From positions 1-14,704 of the forward strand of contig JAAZZY010000038.1 in the NCBI GenBank assembly GCA_014239035.1: 14,704 bases of DNA, given 5' to 3'. Below the pieces are notes generated by a model. It was not told where the DNA came from. It saw only the letters and a program-made list of their open reading frames with translations, and searched no databases. Numbering within the stretch: the first letter of the stretch is position 1; each line of letters opens with the position of its first letter. Source of the DNA: Chlamydiia bacterium (GTDB lineage Bacteria > Chlamydiota > Chlamydiia > Chlamydiales > JAAZZY01). Below, piece after piece: positions 14,308-14,704 of the stretch. The position numbers and the translations under genes are program-made.

Positions 14308-14704
14308 ACATAAAAAGATTGGGGATTACTTTTGCTATTTTGGCTATGTGCTTGCAAACTACAAGTTTGTTTGCTCAATCCTCTAAATCTACAAAAACGT
14401 CTACACCAAAAGCTTCTTCAGCAGCCAAACCAAAATCTACTACTGCCAAAGCAGGAAAACCTACGAAAATAAAAACCTCCGCAAAGTCGACAAAAAAATC
14501 TACAAGCAGCAGTAGTTCCAACAGCGGCTTCTCTCAAGCTAGTTCTGAAGCTGCTGTAAAGCAGCTTTTCGGGGAAGGGTCTCAATCACCTGCTGGCACG
14601 TTTCCCCAATTACCAGCTAGTGAATCTTTAGTCTCAAGAGGTGCTCCTCCAGTTGCTATAGAAGTAGCCGTTTTAGCGGGGCTGGCGATTCTACCTTGGG
14701 TCAT
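14304..14704 (+). CDS. sctR: Type III secretion export-gate protein SctR, N-terminal part (truncated by window edge)
   Basis: SctR (YscR/CdsR, FliP family) forms the core of the export gate with SctS and SctT. The visible 133 residues are mostly the unusual N-terminus. A signal peptide (1-24, ending SLFA|Q) comes first. It is followed by a Lys/Ser/Thr/Ala-rich low-complexity stretch (about 26-72), and a linker with SSEAAVKQLFGEGSQ. The first membrane segment then begins at IEVAVLAGLAILPWV, which fits the first SctR helix. FliP family members often carry a cleavable signal, but the basic linker is longer than in most SctR proteins. The identification rests on the beginning of the first helix and on gene order after sctL; the conserved core lies beyond the window. 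The start overlaps the sctL stop by four bases. Confidence 0.8.
   Translation, partial: MNIKRLGITFAILAMCLQTTSLFAQSSKSTKTSTPKASSAAKPKSTTAKAGKPTKIKTSAKSTKKSTSSSSSNSGFSQASSEAAVKQLFGEGSQSPAGTFPQLPASESLVSRGAPPVAIEVAVLAGLAILPWV

Noticed and set aside
1..14704. CRISPR array, tRNA or rRNA genes, insertion sequences
   Set aside because: Reading the window I found no regularly spaced direct repeats, no tRNA TPsiC-like signatures in a plausible context, no rRNA sequence and no transposase or terminal inverted repeats.

Overview
The window looks like chromosomal DNA from a member of the Chlamydiota, most likely an environmental ('Chlamydia-like') lineage rather than Chlamydia itself. Two gene blocks support this. 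The first is phosphatidylserine decarboxylase (psd) close to a large, SEC-C-bearing secA. The second is lpdA-lipA followed by type III secretion genes in the order sctJ - SctK-position gene - sctL - sctR. From memory of Chlamydia gene order, these match CT699-CT701 and CT557-CT562. The DNA is AT-rich, and several genes are hypothetical with no family I recognise. The genus cannot be decided from the sequence alone.

Layout. Positions 1-319 hold the 3' end of psd. Positions 309-2723 are an accessory island of three hypothetical genes. Two minus-strand tandem paralogues (1039-1851, then 309-1007) each encode two long ladders of glycines at exact four-residue spacing. A divergent plus-strand gene (1995-2723) encodes a protein built from an internal duplication. 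Two near-consensus promoters stand back to back between them (1886-1956). A long hairpin (2753-2793) precedes secA (2839-5889). A convergent minus-strand gene (5893-6441) encodes a zinc-ribbon membrane protein. The gap 6442-6924 holds promoters on both strands, a perfect TTGAT-N4-ATCAA palindrome, a possible small structured RNA ending in a terminator-like hairpin, and a clean promoter for the lpdA operon.

lpdA (6925), lipA (8316) and a HEAT-like repeat protein (9279) form a tight operon. LipA makes the lipoyl cofactor and LpdA reoxidises it, so the pairing is functional. The HEAT-like gene converges on a minus-strand ten-helix DMT/EamA transporter (10252-11178), preceded on the same strand by a small glycine-rich hydrophobic protein (11255-11641). 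From 11815 to the right edge runs the type III secretion operon: SctJ inner-ring lipoprotein, a protein in the SctK position, SctL ATPase stator, and the start of the export-gate subunit SctR. The last three genes are joined by 4-base ATGA overlaps, which suggests translational coupling.

The most unusual content is the glycine-ladder paralogue pair with its duplicated neighbour, and the untranslated-looking unit at about 6560-6800, where an FNR/CRP-type palindrome sits near -41 of a good -10 element.
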